Assembly (NCBI RefSeq): GCF_032583975.1
Contig: NZ_JAWHTF010000007.1
Reading direction: 5' to 3' (one strand)
Length of the DNA stretch: 64,000 nucleotides
Source: Gilvirhabdus luticola
Lineage (GTDB): Bacteria > Bacteroidota > Bacteroidia > Flavobacteriales > Flavobacteriaceae
Of the stretch, positions 52,746-61,515 are shown in pieces; position 1 is the stretch's first letter, and each line of letters starts with the position of its first letter. The notes under the pieces are model-generated. The model was not told the origin of the DNA. It saw only the letters and a program-made list of their open reading frames with translations, and searched no databases. Position numbers and translations under genes: made by a program.

Positions 52746-53495
52746 ATGCAACTATTAAAAACAACTTTAATGGCAGGATTAGTTTTATTCTTGTCAATTA
52801 ACTTTATTAATGCACAAAAAATGTATCAAGTACATGTAGATTATGTAAATCCTTCTCATGTGGGCGAATATAATAAGATTGCTAAAGAATTTACTGATGC
52901 CTGTAAAGAACATAATCCTCAAACCAAATGGATTACAGTTTCTTTAAATGATAACAGGTACATGTATGTAAGCCCAATTGAAAATTTTGCAGAACTTGAT
53001 GCAAATCCTTTTGCAGATATGGCTGAAAAAATGGGTGACGACTTTGGTAATATTTTCCAACGTTTTAATAAGTGTTATGATAGACATGGAGACTATATTC
53101 TTGTATTGAATGATGAATTAAGCTATATGCCAGATGGCATGACTATGACTCAAGAAGGACAAAACTACAGAAAGTTTTATTTCTTATATCACACTCCAGA
53201 AAATCATGGTAAAATTAGGGAGGCTATAAAAGGGGTTAAAGACATGTTTGCAAGTAAGGGTTCTAAAGAACATTTCAGAATATATCATGCTGGTTTTGGT
53301 ACAGATGGAGATTATTATATGGTTGCTGTTTCTGCCAAAGATGCCATTGACTCTGCAACAAAAGGTAAGGCCAATGATGAGCTTTTAGGAGAAGACGCAA
53401 AACCGGTTTTTCAGAAGCTTATGCAAGCTACGTCAAAATTTGAAGAATATACAGGTTGGATAAGAACAGATTTAGGTTATTCTCCTTCTGAATAG
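52746..53495 (+). CDS. Secreted protein of unknown function in the NTF2-like cluster
   Basis: A 249-aa exported protein with a signal peptide (residues 1-23, ending INAQ). It contains two similar halves (MYQVHVDYVNPSHVGEYNKI near 24 and YRKFYFLYHTPENHGKIREA near 135), suggesting a pair of ferredoxin-like dimeric alpha/beta-barrel (ABM/NIPSNAP-like) domains. That is an impression from the pattern, not a family hit. A hairpin terminator follows after about 30 bp, so this gene closes the three-gene unit. Confidence 0.75.
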   Translation: MQLLKTTLMAGLVLFLSINFINAQKMYQVHVDYVNPSHVGEYNKIAKEFTDACKEHNPQTKWITVSLNDNRYMYVSPIENFAELDANPFADMAEKMGDDFGNIFQRFNKCYDRHGDYILVLNDELSYMPDGMTMTQEGQNYRKFYFLYHTPENHGKIREAIKGVKDMFASKGSKEHFRIYHAGFGTDGDYYMVAVSAKDAIDSATKGKANDELLGEDAKPVFQKLMQATSKFEEYTGWIRTDLGYSPSE

Positions 53496-53525
53496 ATAAC
53501 AGTTATAAAATTATTATTTTAACAA

Positions 53526-53560
53526 TTAAAAAGGCTGTGCATTACATCATGGCCTTTTTT
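53526..53560 (+). terminator. Terminator of the NTF2-like operon
   Basis: TTAAAAAGGC, a 16-base loop, GCCTTTTTTT. An 8-bp stem with a T-run, about 30 bp after the last stop and before the SDR gene. Confidence 0.7.
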
Positions 53561-53580
53561 TATTAATACAGACAACTACA

Positions 53581-54348
53581 TTGAATACACAAAAATTATT
53601 TGATCTTTCTGGAAATGTTGCCCTTGTCACAGGAGGTAATGGTGGAATTGGAAGAGCTATTGCCATTGGTTTAGCAGAATCAGGAGCATCCGTTGCAATA
53701 CTGGGTAGAAACAAAGAAAAAAATCAAAGTGTGCTTGCGGAGCTCAAAACTATAGGAAATCCTGCTATTGCTATTACGATTGATTTGACAAATCGAGAGG
53801 ATCTTAAGCCAACTATCAAAACAATTGAAGAAACATTAGGGCCAATTAGCATTCTCGTAAATAACGCTGGGAATGTATCATTAAGTGGTGGTATCTTAAA
53901 TGAAACACCTGATGATTGGGATAATGTAATTGAAACACAATTGAACTCTGTTTTTTTACTTTCAAAACATGTAGGGGAATCAATGATAAAACAAAAAAGA
54001 GGAAAAATCATTAATATTGGAAGCATGTACTCCTTTTTTGGTTCTGGGTTAATTCCATCTTATGCTGCTGCCAAAGGAGCAATCATTCAATTAACAAAAT
54101 CTACGGCTATAGAATTTGCACCAAATAATATTCAAGTTAATGCGATTGCACCAGGTTGGTTTGAAACTGATATGACAGCACCTGTTAAAACAATGCCATT
54201 AAATGACGAGATAATAGCTAGAACGCCAGCAGGTAGATGGGGTCAAACAGAAGAATTAGCCGGAACGGCTGTCTTTTTAGCTTCTAAAGCTTCTGATTTT
54301 ATTACAGGAGAAACTATTCGTGTTGATGGTGGTTATTCGATATTTTAA
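53581..54348 (+). CDS. SDR family oxidoreductase
   Basis: A 255-aa classical short-chain dehydrogenase/reductase with a TTG start at 53581. Motifs are the cofactor TGGNGGIGRAIA (near residue 18), NNAGNVS, the catalytic serine in INIGSMYSFFG and the tyrosine/lysine YAAAKGAIIQ (near 158-162). The end is the FabG-like FITGETIRVDGGYSIF. The N-terminal ALVTGGNGGIG fixes the frame. Substrate unknown, possibly sugar acid or fatty acid related. It is alone, with terminators on both sides. Confidence 0.88.
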   Translation: MNTQKLFDLSGNVALVTGGNGGIGRAIAIGLAESGASVAILGRNKEKNQSVLAELKTIGNPAIAITIDLTNREDLKPTIKTIEETLGPISILVNNAGNVSLSGGILNETPDDWDNVIETQLNSVFLLSKHVGESMIKQKRGKIINIGSMYSFFGSGLIPSYAAAKGAIIQLTKSTAIEFAPNNIQVNAIAPGWFETDMTAPVKTMPLNDEIIARTPAGRWGQTEELAGTAVFLASKASDFITGETIRVDGGYSIF

Positions 54349-54370
54349 AATAGTTACGATAATGTATTAT

Positions 54371-54410
54371 AAAACAGAAATGCGACCAAATAGTCGCACT
54401 TCTGTTTAAA
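54371..54410. terminator. Bidirectional terminator between SDR gene and rnpB
   Basis: AAACAGAAATGCGAC, loop CAAATA, GTCGCACTTCTGTTT: a 15-bp stem with one mismatch. It is placed so that it can stop both the plus-strand SDR transcript and the minus-strand rnpB transcript. Confidence 0.75.
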
Positions 54411-54411
54411 T

Positions 54412-54712
54412 AAGTAAATCTATAAGCCGAATTCTGTACTCTTTCGAGCCCTTATCATTTATCTACGTTTACTGTTACCAGCAAACTTTAGCTGCCTACC
54501 CTCCAACAATCGAGCGTGCAGCCCTCTAACGTTGGTTTACATGACATTGCACCACATAGAGTTTACCTGATTTCACTACAGCATGACCTGTACATCCTTT
54601 CTGTTGCACTTTTCCTAACCTCACGGTTGGTGGCTATTAACCACTATGTTGCACTATGGTGTTCGGACTTTCCTCCATTTGTAAAAACAAACAGCGATAA
54701 GGCCATCTACTT
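54412..54712 (-). ncRNA. rnpB: RNase P RNA (type A), catalytic subunit
   Basis: On the minus strand the RNA begins AAGTAGATGGCC and ends GGCTTATAGATTTACTT. AAGTAGAT pairs with ATTTACTT to form P1. The universal conserved regions are present: GGAGGAAAGTCCGAACACC near the 5' end, GGAGGGTAGGCAGCTAAA in the middle and ACAGAATTCGGCTTA near the 3' end. It processes pre-tRNA 5' ends with the RnpA protein. Size is about 300 nt, and exact ends were estimated from P1. An apparent plus-strand ORF over 54516-54773 is antisense to this RNA. Confidence 0.93.
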
Positions 54713-54717
54713 GAGTG

Positions 54718-54725
54718 CAAAAGTA
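54718..54725 (-). promoter_or_regulatory. -7 promoter element for rnpB
   Basis: The minus strand reads TACTTTTG, 5 bp from the predicted RNA 5' end, which is the distance expected for a -7 box. No standard -33 TTG is visible. Confidence 0.6.
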
Positions 54726-54789
54726 CATAAATTGTTAATAACTCCTTTTAAATTGCAAGACGATAATTCTTAATTTTAAGTTGAATTTT

Positions 54790-54797
54790 TAACTTTG
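54790..54797 (+). promoter_or_regulatory. -7 promoter element for dnaX
   Basis: TAACTTTG matches TAnnTTTG and ends 18 bp before the dnaX ATG. It is divergent from the rnpB promoter. No -33 TTG at standard spacing. Confidence 0.5.
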
Positions 54798-54815
54798 TTA
54801 TTCTAATTTTCTTCA

Positions 54816-56585
54816 ATGGAACACTTTGTAGTATCAGCGCGAAAATACAGACCACAAACGTTTAAGGATGTTGTTGGTCAAACTGCTATTACAAATACGC
54901 TTTTAAATGCTATTGAAAACAATCATTTGGCTCAAGCTCTATTATTTACAGGTCCTCGAGGTGTAGGTAAAACGACCTGTGCACGAATTCTGGCCAAAAT
55001 GATTAATAGCGATGGCACCGAAAAAGAGGATGAGGATTTTGCTTTCAATATTTTTGAATTGGATGCAGCTTCAAACAATTCTGTAGATGACATTAGAAAT
55101 TTAACTGATCAGGTTCGTATTCCACCTCAAGTAGGTAAATACAAAGTGTATATTATAGATGAAGTTCACATGTTGTCTCAATCGGCATTCAATGCTTTTT
55201 TAAAAACACTAGAGGAACCACCAAAGCATTGTATCTTCATTTTGGCAACCACAGAAAAACACAAGATAATACCAACAATACTTTCTCGTTGTCAAATATT
55301 CGATTTTAAACGAATAACGGTTAAAGACGCAAAAGAATATTTAAAATATATAGCCAAAGAGCAAGATGTAACTGCCGAAGACGATGCTCTTCATATTATT
55401 GCTCAAAAAGCAGATGGTGCGATGCGTGATGCACTTTCAATTTTTGATCGTGTAGTTAGTTTTTCGGGCAAAAATTTGACAAGACAAGCCGTTACTGAAA
55501 ATCTAAATGTTTTAGACTATGAAACTTATTTTAAAGTCACTGATCTTATTCTAGAAAACAATATTCCAGAATTATTAATAAGCTTCAATACAACACTCTC
55601 CAAAGGTTTTGATGGCCATCATTTTATTTCTGGATTGGCCAGTCATTTTAGAGATTTGTTAGTTTGTCAAAATCCACAAACTATTGAATTGCTTGAGGTT
55701 GGAGAAGAGATTTCGTCTAAATACAATGAGCAATCTAAAAAAACATCACAAGAGTTTTTGATAAAAGGTATCCAACTGGCTAATGAATGTGACCTTAAAT
55801 ACAAAACCAGTAAGAATCAGCGATTGCTGGTAGAGTTATGCCTTATGCAACTTGCCTCTATCACATTTGATGGAGAAAAAAAAAATAACAGTCTAAAAAT
55901 CATTCCTCCTTCTTACTTTAAATCAAAAGGTATACAACCTATTGCTATTACTATTCCTAAAACATCTGATGTTATTAATTCAGCTGAAGAAGAAGTCATT
56001 GAGAAAGAGCCTATTAAAGAATACGAGATAGAAAAATCTGAAATAGAAATAGAGGAAGAAGAATTGCTTTCATCTTCGGAAACTTTAGTAAAAGAACCGC
56101 CAAAGATTATTTTAAAGAAAGATAACAAACGTGTTTCAGGTTTATCTTTGAGCAGTATAAAAACAAAAAAGGAATATGAATTAAGACAGCTGGAAGTTAT
56201 TATTGATGAAGAGGATCTACCCAAGGAAGATTTTACTGAAGATGCAATGCAAAAAGTTTGGACAAAATATGTTAGCTCCATAGAAAAAAAAGGTCAATTT
56301 AATTTGGCATCAATTCTTTCTATAGATAAACCTACGCTTAAAGGGACAACAATTCATTTAACTTTTCCTAACCAGACAAACAAAGTAGAAATAGAAAGAC
56401 ATCAGGGCAAATTATTAAGTTTCTTAAGAAAGAAATTAAATAACTTTAGCATAGATTTAAGCATAAATGTAAACGAGGAATTGGAAAAACAATATGCATA
56501 TACTCCTAGAGAGAAATACGAAAAACTTAAAGAAAAAAATAAGCTTATTGACTCTTTAAGAAAAACTTTCGATCTGGATATATAA
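54816..56585 (+). CDS. dnaX: DNA polymerase III subunit gamma/tau
   Basis: A 589-aa clamp-loader ATPase. Walker A is GPRGVGKTTC (near residue 46), Walker B is IIDEVHMLS, and SRC carries the arginine finger, followed by domain III to about residue 352. The zinc-binding cysteines of most bacterial DnaX proteins are absent; the segment reads INSDGTEKEDEDFAFN instead. The tau-specific part begins with a run of ten A at 55876-55885. Slippage by one base there gives an immediate TAA, predicting a gamma form of about 357 aa ending EKKK. Full-length tau adds a charged linker and a C-terminal domain. Confidence 0.95.
   Translation: MEHFVVSARKYRPQTFKDVVGQTAITNTLLNAIENNHLAQALLFTGPRGVGKTTCARILAKMINSDGTEKEDEDFAFNIFELDAASNNSVDDIRNLTDQVRIPPQVGKYKVYIIDEVHMLSQSAFNAFLKTLEEPPKHCIFILATTEKHKIIPTILSRCQIFDFKRITVKDAKEYLKYIAKEQDVTAEDDALHIIAQKADGAMRDALSIFDRVVSFSGKNLTRQAVTENLNVLDYETYFKVTDLILENNIPELLISFNTTLSKGFDGHHFISGLASHFRDLLVCQNPQTIELLEVGEEISSKYNEQSKKTSQEFLIKGIQLANECDLKYKTSKNQRLLVELCLMQLASITFDGEKKNNSLKIIPPSYFKSKGIQPIAITIPKTSDVINSAEEEVIEKEPIKEYEIEKSEIEIEEEELLSSSETLVKEPPKIILKKDNKRVSGLSLSSIKTKKEYELRQLEVIIDEEDLPKEDFTEDAMQKVWTKYVSSIEKKGQFNLASILSIDKPTLKGTTIHLTFPNQTNKVEIERHQGKLLSFLRKKLNNFSIDLSINVNEELEKQYAYTPREKYEKLKEKNKLIDSLRKTFDLDI
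55876..55885 (+). promoter_or_regulatory. A10 slippery tract in dnaX
   Basis: Ten consecutive A. In frame 0 the codons are GAA AAA AAA AAT AAC, whereas a -1 ribosomal slip or one extra transcribed A gives GAA AAA AAA AAA TAA. The stop follows the end of domain III, the place where gamma ends in other bacteria. Confidence 0.55.
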
Positions 56586-56595
56586 CTAATTAAAT

Positions 56596-57165
56596 ATGAA
56601 TAGGTTAATATTATTTATAATAGCTTTAATAATTACTTGCGTTTGCTGCGATGGTCGAGATAGAGTCCATAAATCTAATCAAGAAATGATACAGCAAAAT
56701 AAGTTGATAGATTCATTTTCAGAACACATAACATATATTCCAGAAACTTATACCGAAATCACTACAGATACTATTTTAAGTGATGGAACCAGGATTGCAA
56801 TAAAGTTATATTCCGATATGAATACATCTGTTTTAAAATCCTTTAAAAAAGATGCAATTCAATACAAAGAACACCATCGAGAATTTAATGCTCATATAGT
56901 TGTTTACAAACAAAATTCAGAAATTTTTAACAACATAATAAATAAAGAATTTTTAAGTAGCTCTTTAGTGTCTTCTGCAAATTTGGAAGATACTACATTA
57001 AAAAATGTTGAGATTGATGAAATGACTAGTTATTTGGATAATTTGTTAGTTGTAGATTTAACATTTGCAAAAATTGATAATGTAGTAAGTTCAGTTTACA
57101 AAATTTACATTGAAGATACTGGTAAGTTTATATTAAGGAAACAACTTAAAAAAGAATATATCTAA
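56596..57165 (+). CDS. Lipoprotein of unknown function
   Basis: A 189-aa protein with a short signal peptide rich in Leu and Ile and a lipobox-like ITCVCCDG near residues 14-21 (lipid cysteine 16, 18 or 19). The rest is predicted soluble and mixed alpha/beta, with no motif I recognise. It lies 10 bp after dnaX and ends exactly where the miaE gene begins, so these three probably share a transcript. Role unknown. Confidence 0.72.
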   Translation: MNRLILFIIALIITCVCCDGRDRVHKSNQEMIQQNKLIDSFSEHITYIPETYTEITTDTILSDGTRIAIKLYSDMNTSVLKSFKKDAIQYKEHHREFNAHIVVYKQNSEIFNNIINKEFLSSSLVSSANLEDTTLKNVEIDEMTSYLDNLLVVDLTFAKIDNVVSSVYKIYIEDTGKFILRKQLKKEYI

Positions 57166-57747
57166 ATGCTAGGTTTAAAACTACCAACAGATCCTCGCTG
57201 GGTTAATATTGTCGAAAAAAATATTGAAGAAATACTTACCGACCATGCATTTTGTGAACAAAAAGCGACAAGTACAGCTATATCCTTAATTGTTAGCTTT
57301 CCGGAATATACAGATTTAGTCAAAGAAATGGTTGCTTTGGTTAAAGAAGAAATCAGTCATTTTAAGATGGTTCATGATAAAATTCTTGAGCGTGGCTGGA
57401 CTTTAGGCAGAGATAGAAAAGATGATTATGTAGTGCAACTTGTAAAATTCTTTCCAAAAGGAGGAAGCAGAACAACACAACTCGTTCACAGACTGTTATA
57501 CGCTGCACTTATTGAGGCTAGAAGTTGTGAACGGTTCAGGTTGCTTTCTGAAGAATTACAGGATCCTGAATTAGCAGAATTTTATAAATACCTCATGGTA
57601 AGTGAAGCTAATCACTATACCATGTTTTTAGGATTTGCCAGACAATATGGCAATAGAAAAGAAGTTGATACCAAATGGCAACAACTTCTTGAATATGAGT
57701 CTGAAATAATGAAAAATCTAGGAAAAAAAGAGACTATTCACGGTTAA
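57166..57747 (+). CDS. miaE: tRNA 2-methylthio-N6-isopentenyladenosine hydroxylase MiaE
   Basis: A 193-aa ferritin-like diiron monooxygenase that hydroxylates the isopentenyl group made by MiaA. Motifs are LVKEEISHFKMVHDK (near residue 65), ARSCERFRLL (near 122) and SEANHYTMFLGFA (near 145), giving the E-x-x-H diiron ligands. Length is near the family value. It starts directly at the stop of the lipoprotein gene. Bacteria with MiaE usually also have MiaA and MiaB, and miaA lies at the start of this window. Confidence 0.93.
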   Translation: MLGLKLPTDPRWVNIVEKNIEEILTDHAFCEQKATSTAISLIVSFPEYTDLVKEMVALVKEEISHFKMVHDKILERGWTLGRDRKDDYVVQLVKFFPKGGSRTTQLVHRLLYAALIEARSCERFRLLSEELQDPELAEFYKYLMVSEANHYTMFLGFARQYGNRKEVDTKWQQLLEYESEIMKNLGKKETIHG

Positions 57748-58271
57748 AACTTAAAACCAAGTCCTAATTGAATATTAGTATTAATGGCTTCAGCCGGTAT
57801 ATAATCTTCAAATATATTTGAGAATCCATAAGTATATCTTGCATCAGCAAAAAATTGATGAGAAATCTTAAATTCTACTCCTGCCACACCAGAATATGCA
57901 AAGTTTTTTATACCATCATCTGTTTTATGAACTTTTACACCAGCTTGTGGTCCAGCTGCAAGTGCAAACTTTTCACTTATTCTAAATTTGAATAATAATG
58001 GAAGTTGAATATAATCTAACTTAAAAGCTTCTCGTTTGGCTCCTTCGGCTGAAAATTGTAGTTCTGGAGCTAAAGAGATTGTCTTTGATAGACTATATTC
58101 TCCAAAAAATCCGATCATGAATCCATTTCGGTGTTTGTTTTCATTAATTGGTGTTCCGTCAAAGTCAAGATTGGATATATTATATCCTGCTCTTACTCCA
58201 TATTTGGCGTCTTGTGAAAATCCATAAAAAGAAACGCAAAGTAGTACGGTTAAAAAAATAATTTTTTTCAT
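57744..58271 (-). CDS. Outer-membrane beta-barrel protein (porin-like, PF13568 type)
   Basis: A 175-aa protein with a signal peptide (residues 1-19, ending YGFSQ). A small beta barrel follows: KYGVRAGYNISNLDF near 23-37, FFGEYSLSKTISLAPELQFS, GPQAGVKV and IQLGLGFKF at the C-terminus. The alternating pattern of about eight strands is characteristic of the Bacteroidota outer-membrane beta-barrel family. Function unknown. It is convergent with miaE, overlapping by 4 bases. Confidence 0.88.
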   Translation of the reverse strand: MKKIIFLTVLLCVSFYGFSQDAKYGVRAGYNISNLDFDGTPINENKHRNGFMIGFFGEYSLSKTISLAPELQFSAEGAKREAFKLDYIQLPLLFKFRISEKFALAAGPQAGVKVHKTDDGIKNFAYSGVAGVEFKISHQFFADARYTYGFSNIFEDYIPAEAINTNIQLGLGFKF

Positions 58272-58368
58272 AGTTATAGGTTTGGGCTAAATCATTAGCA
58301 TCGATTTATGCGTCGAATATAAATTAATTTCTTAAAAAGTTGATATTTTTAAGTTTAAATGCAAACTT

Positions 58369-59274
58369 TTACTGTGTATTGCTAGAAATGGTTTTATAAT
58401 ACATACTTTTTATGATGCCATCTGCCAATCCTATTTTAGGAACATAGATATGTTTTGCTCTACTCCATTTCATTGCTGAAAGATATATTCTAATTGCTGG
58501 TATAATAACGTCTGCTCTGTCCTGATTTAGATCAAGTTGTGTTATTCTTTCCTCATAAGAATAGCCTTGAAGTGTATTATAATAGGAAGTCAAATAAAAA
58601 TAAGTTAGTGGTTTTCCTAAAGCCTTACCTGAAATTTTAAATATTTTATTAATATTTCCGCCAGAGCCTATAACTTCTACTTTCTCATACATATTTGTTT
58701 GTTCTTTTATCCAGCGTTCTAATTCAAACCAAGATTCATTTTTAACAATATCATTAAGCAATCTAACCGTCCCAATTTTAAATGATTTTGAAGCTACTGA
58801 ATTTCCGTTATGAATGACTGTGAACTCTGTACTACCTCCACCAACATCTACATATAAATACGTTTTTGAATCATCGAGGTAAGCATGCAAATCTGTTGCA
58901 GCAATAATTGCGGCTTCTTCTTCTCCACCAATAATATCAATTTTTATTTGTGATTGATTTAATATTAATTCTGCCACTTTTTGTCCATTAGTAGCCTCAC
59001 GCATAGCCGAAGTAGCACAAGCTTTATATTTGACTACCTTATGTGTATTCATTAACAACCTAAAGGCTGTCATTGTCTCTACCATTCTATTAATGTTCTC
59101 TTTTGAAATTTTATCTTTAAGAAAAACATCGGAACCTAAACGTACAGGTACCCTAACCAATGAACTTTTTCTAAACAGAGTTGGTTTTCCTTTTTCTTCA
59201 ATAATATTTGAGATTAATAATCTTACCGCATTAGAGCCAATATCGATTGCTGCATATTTTTTTATTGAGAGCAT
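58369..59274 (-). CDS. ppx: Exopolyphosphatase (Ppx/GppA family, short)
   Basis: A 301-aa phosphatase of the ASKHA superfamily that removes terminal phosphates from inorganic polyphosphate. Motifs are AAIDIGSNAVRLLI (phosphate 1, residues 8-21), VDVGGGSTEFTV (phosphate 2, near 142) and IGSGGNINKIF (near 203). It is the short Ppx form without the C-terminal HD-like domains. It follows ppk with one base between stop and start, so synthesis and breakdown of polyphosphate are encoded in one operon. Confidence 0.92.
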   Translation of the reverse strand: MLSIKKYAAIDIGSNAVRLLISNIIEEKGKPTLFRKSSLVRVPVRLGSDVFLKDKISKENINRMVETMTAFRLLMNTHKVVKYKACATSAMREATNGQKVAELILNQSQIKIDIIGGEEEAAIIAATDLHAYLDDSKTYLYVDVGGGSTEFTVIHNGNSVASKSFKIGTVRLLNDIVKNESWFELERWIKEQTNMYEKVEVIGSGGNINKIFKISGKALGKPLTYFYLTSYYNTLQGYSYEERITQLDLNQDRADVIIPAIRIYLSAMKWSRAKHIYVPKIGLADGIIKSMYYKTISSNTQ

Positions 59275-59275
59275 A

Positions 59276-61339
59276 CTAACTTTGTAATCTTTTTAAGTAA
59301 TAATCATAAGTAGCATATTGAGATCTTACTTTTGGAAGATCATCAACTTTGTATTCATTTTTCTTTGAGCTGTTAATCTTTCTTGCTTTTACATTATCAC
59401 TCCAACAAATATTAAAGGTGTCTATTAATTCTTGCTTTATATCTTCGTCATAAATTGGACATGTTACTTCTACTCTATTTTCTATGTTCCTGGTCATCAA
59501 GTCTGCTGAAGATATATAAACTTTCGAATTTCCAGAATTTTCGAATATATATAGTCTTGTATGCTCCAAATATTTATCAACTATGCTTATTACTTCGATA
59601 TTTTCACTCATACCTTCTATACCCGGAATCAAACAGCAAATTCCTCTAACTATCATCTGAACTTTAACTCCAGCTCTGCTTGCTTCATAAAGTTTATCAA
59701 CCATAGTATAACTTGAAATACTATTTAGCTTTAGTCTTATACTGGCAAACTGACCCAATTTTGCATTTTTTATTTCGGTATCAATAAGCTTAAATATAGA
59801 AGATTGAGTATAATGTGGTGACGTAATGATATGTTTATATCTATACATCTTATAATTGAATTCAAAAAAGTTAAATACTTTATTTATATCTTTTAGTACA
59901 CTTTGATTTGATGTAAATAGCGTATAATCTGTATATAGTTTGGCTGTTGATTCGTTAAAATTTCCAGTACTAACAAATCCATATCTTTTTATCTTCTTTG
60001 ATTCCTCACGTTCAATTACACACATTTTGCTATGTACTTTTAATCCCTGAACCCCAAAAAATAGGGTAATCCCTTCATTTTCCATTTGTTCTGCATAATC
60101 TATATTAGCTTGTTCATCAAAACGTGCCCTTATCTCAATAGAAACCATTACTTTTTTTCCATTTTTAGCCGCATTAATAAGAGAACTTGCAACATGTGAA
60201 ATTTGCGCCAATCGGTAAATTGTAATTTTAATTGTTTTTACTGTTGGATCGAGAGCTGCCTCACGAAGGAATTTAACAATATAAGAGAATGTATGATAAG
60301 GTGTATAGATTAGGTAATCTTTTTTAGCAATGGCTTGAAATATACTGCCTTCAAGGCTTAATCCTTTTACCGCCAGTCCATTATATTTTTTATACAATAA
60401 ATCATTTCTGCCTAAACTTGGAAAATCCATATAATCCCTACGGTTATGATAGCGTCCACCTGGAATAATACTATCTGTAGAATCTATATTCATCTTATTC
60501 ATAAGATATTGCAATGTGCTTTCTGCAATGGTCTTATCATAAACAAATCTCACAGGATCTCCTGTTTGACGATCTTTTACACTATCTGATATTTTCTCTA
60601 TAAAACTTTTACTAAAATCACTTTCAAAATCCAGTTCTCCGTCTCTTGTTATTTTTATCATATGGGCAGAGATACTTTTATAGTCAAAGATGTTAAAGAT
60701 GTCATTTAAACAATATCTTAATAAATCATCAAGGATTATAATATAATTTTTATCGTCTATACTAGGTAAAACAACAAAACGATCCATGGATTTTGAAATT
60801 TCAATCAATGCATAATGAACTTTATTGCTATTCATTTGCATTCTTACTGCTAAATATGCGGCATCATCCTTAAGGTTAGGTAGGTTTACAGCTTCGCTTA
60901 AAATTATGGTAACAAGTGCTGGGCTAACTTTTTGAATGAAGTAGTCTTTTACAAACTCATGATGAACGTTAGTAATTTGAGTTTCATCAATGATAAATAT
61001 TTTTTCATCCTGCAACTTATTTTGAATGTCATCCAAAATCTTTAAACTTTCACTTTGAAGCTCTATTACCCTATTAGTAATAATTTCCAAGAGATCTTTT
61101 GCTCTTATACCACCTAACTCGCTTTTACCTCCTTTGCCAGCTTCATCAATTCTCTTTACTGTTGCGTAACGTATTTTAAAAAATTCGTCCAAATTATTAG
61201 AAAAAATACCTAAAAACCTTAATCGCTCTATTAAAGGGACATTTTCATCTTCGGCCTCCTGTAAAACTCTGGCATTAAAATCGAGCCAACTTATTTCTCT
61301 ATTAATATATATGTTATTTTTTATCTGGGTTTTAATCAT
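59276..61339 (-). CDS. ppk1: Polyphosphate kinase 1
   Basis: A 687-aa enzyme that makes polyphosphate from ATP. It has the PPK N, middle, C1 and C2 domains. The N-terminal REISWLDFNARVLQEAED, the C1 phosphohistidine motif VHSKMCVIER (near residue 430) with YGFVSTGNFNESTAKLYTDY, and the C2 motif near YISSADLMTRN are present. Length is typical. The ppx stop-start arrangement immediately after makes a compact ppk-ppx operon. Confidence 0.96.
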   Translation of the reverse strand: MIKTQIKNNIYINREISWLDFNARVLQEAEDENVPLIERLRFLGIFSNNLDEFFKIRYATVKRIDEAGKGGKSELGGIRAKDLLEIITNRVIELQSESLKILDDIQNKLQDEKIFIIDETQITNVHHEFVKDYFIQKVSPALVTIILSEAVNLPNLKDDAAYLAVRMQMNSNKVHYALIEISKSMDRFVVLPSIDDKNYIIILDDLLRYCLNDIFNIFDYKSISAHMIKITRDGELDFESDFSKSFIEKISDSVKDRQTGDPVRFVYDKTIAESTLQYLMNKMNIDSTDSIIPGGRYHNRRDYMDFPSLGRNDLLYKKYNGLAVKGLSLEGSIFQAIAKKDYLIYTPYHTFSYIVKFLREAALDPTVKTIKITIYRLAQISHVASSLINAAKNGKKVMVSIEIRARFDEQANIDYAEQMENEGITLFFGVQGLKVHSKMCVIEREESKKIKRYGFVSTGNFNESTAKLYTDYTLFTSNQSVLKDINKVFNFFEFNYKMYRYKHIITSPHYTQSSIFKLIDTEIKNAKLGQFASIRLKLNSISSYTMVDKLYEASRAGVKVQMIVRGICCLIPGIEGMSENIEVISIVDKYLEHTRLYIFENSGNSKVYISSADLMTRNIENRVEVTCPIYDEDIKQELIDTFNICWSDNVKARKINSSKKNEYKVDDLPKVRSQYATYDYYLKRLQS

Positions 61340-61515
61340 TCTCTTGTTTTAATCTGTACAAAGATATTTTATTTTTAATGAGTATTAATGACTTTATATT
61401 TTATATTGATATCAAATTACAATGCACATTTTTATATATAAATGCACAACATCAATTATTCACTGATAAGATTAAAATTACTTTTTGGAAGGCGTAAATA
61501 CCAAAACCTATTCTT

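Noticed and set aside
54516..54773. 85-aa plus-strand frame
   Set aside because: It is antisense to the RNase P RNA. The conserved rnpB motifs explain the sequence.
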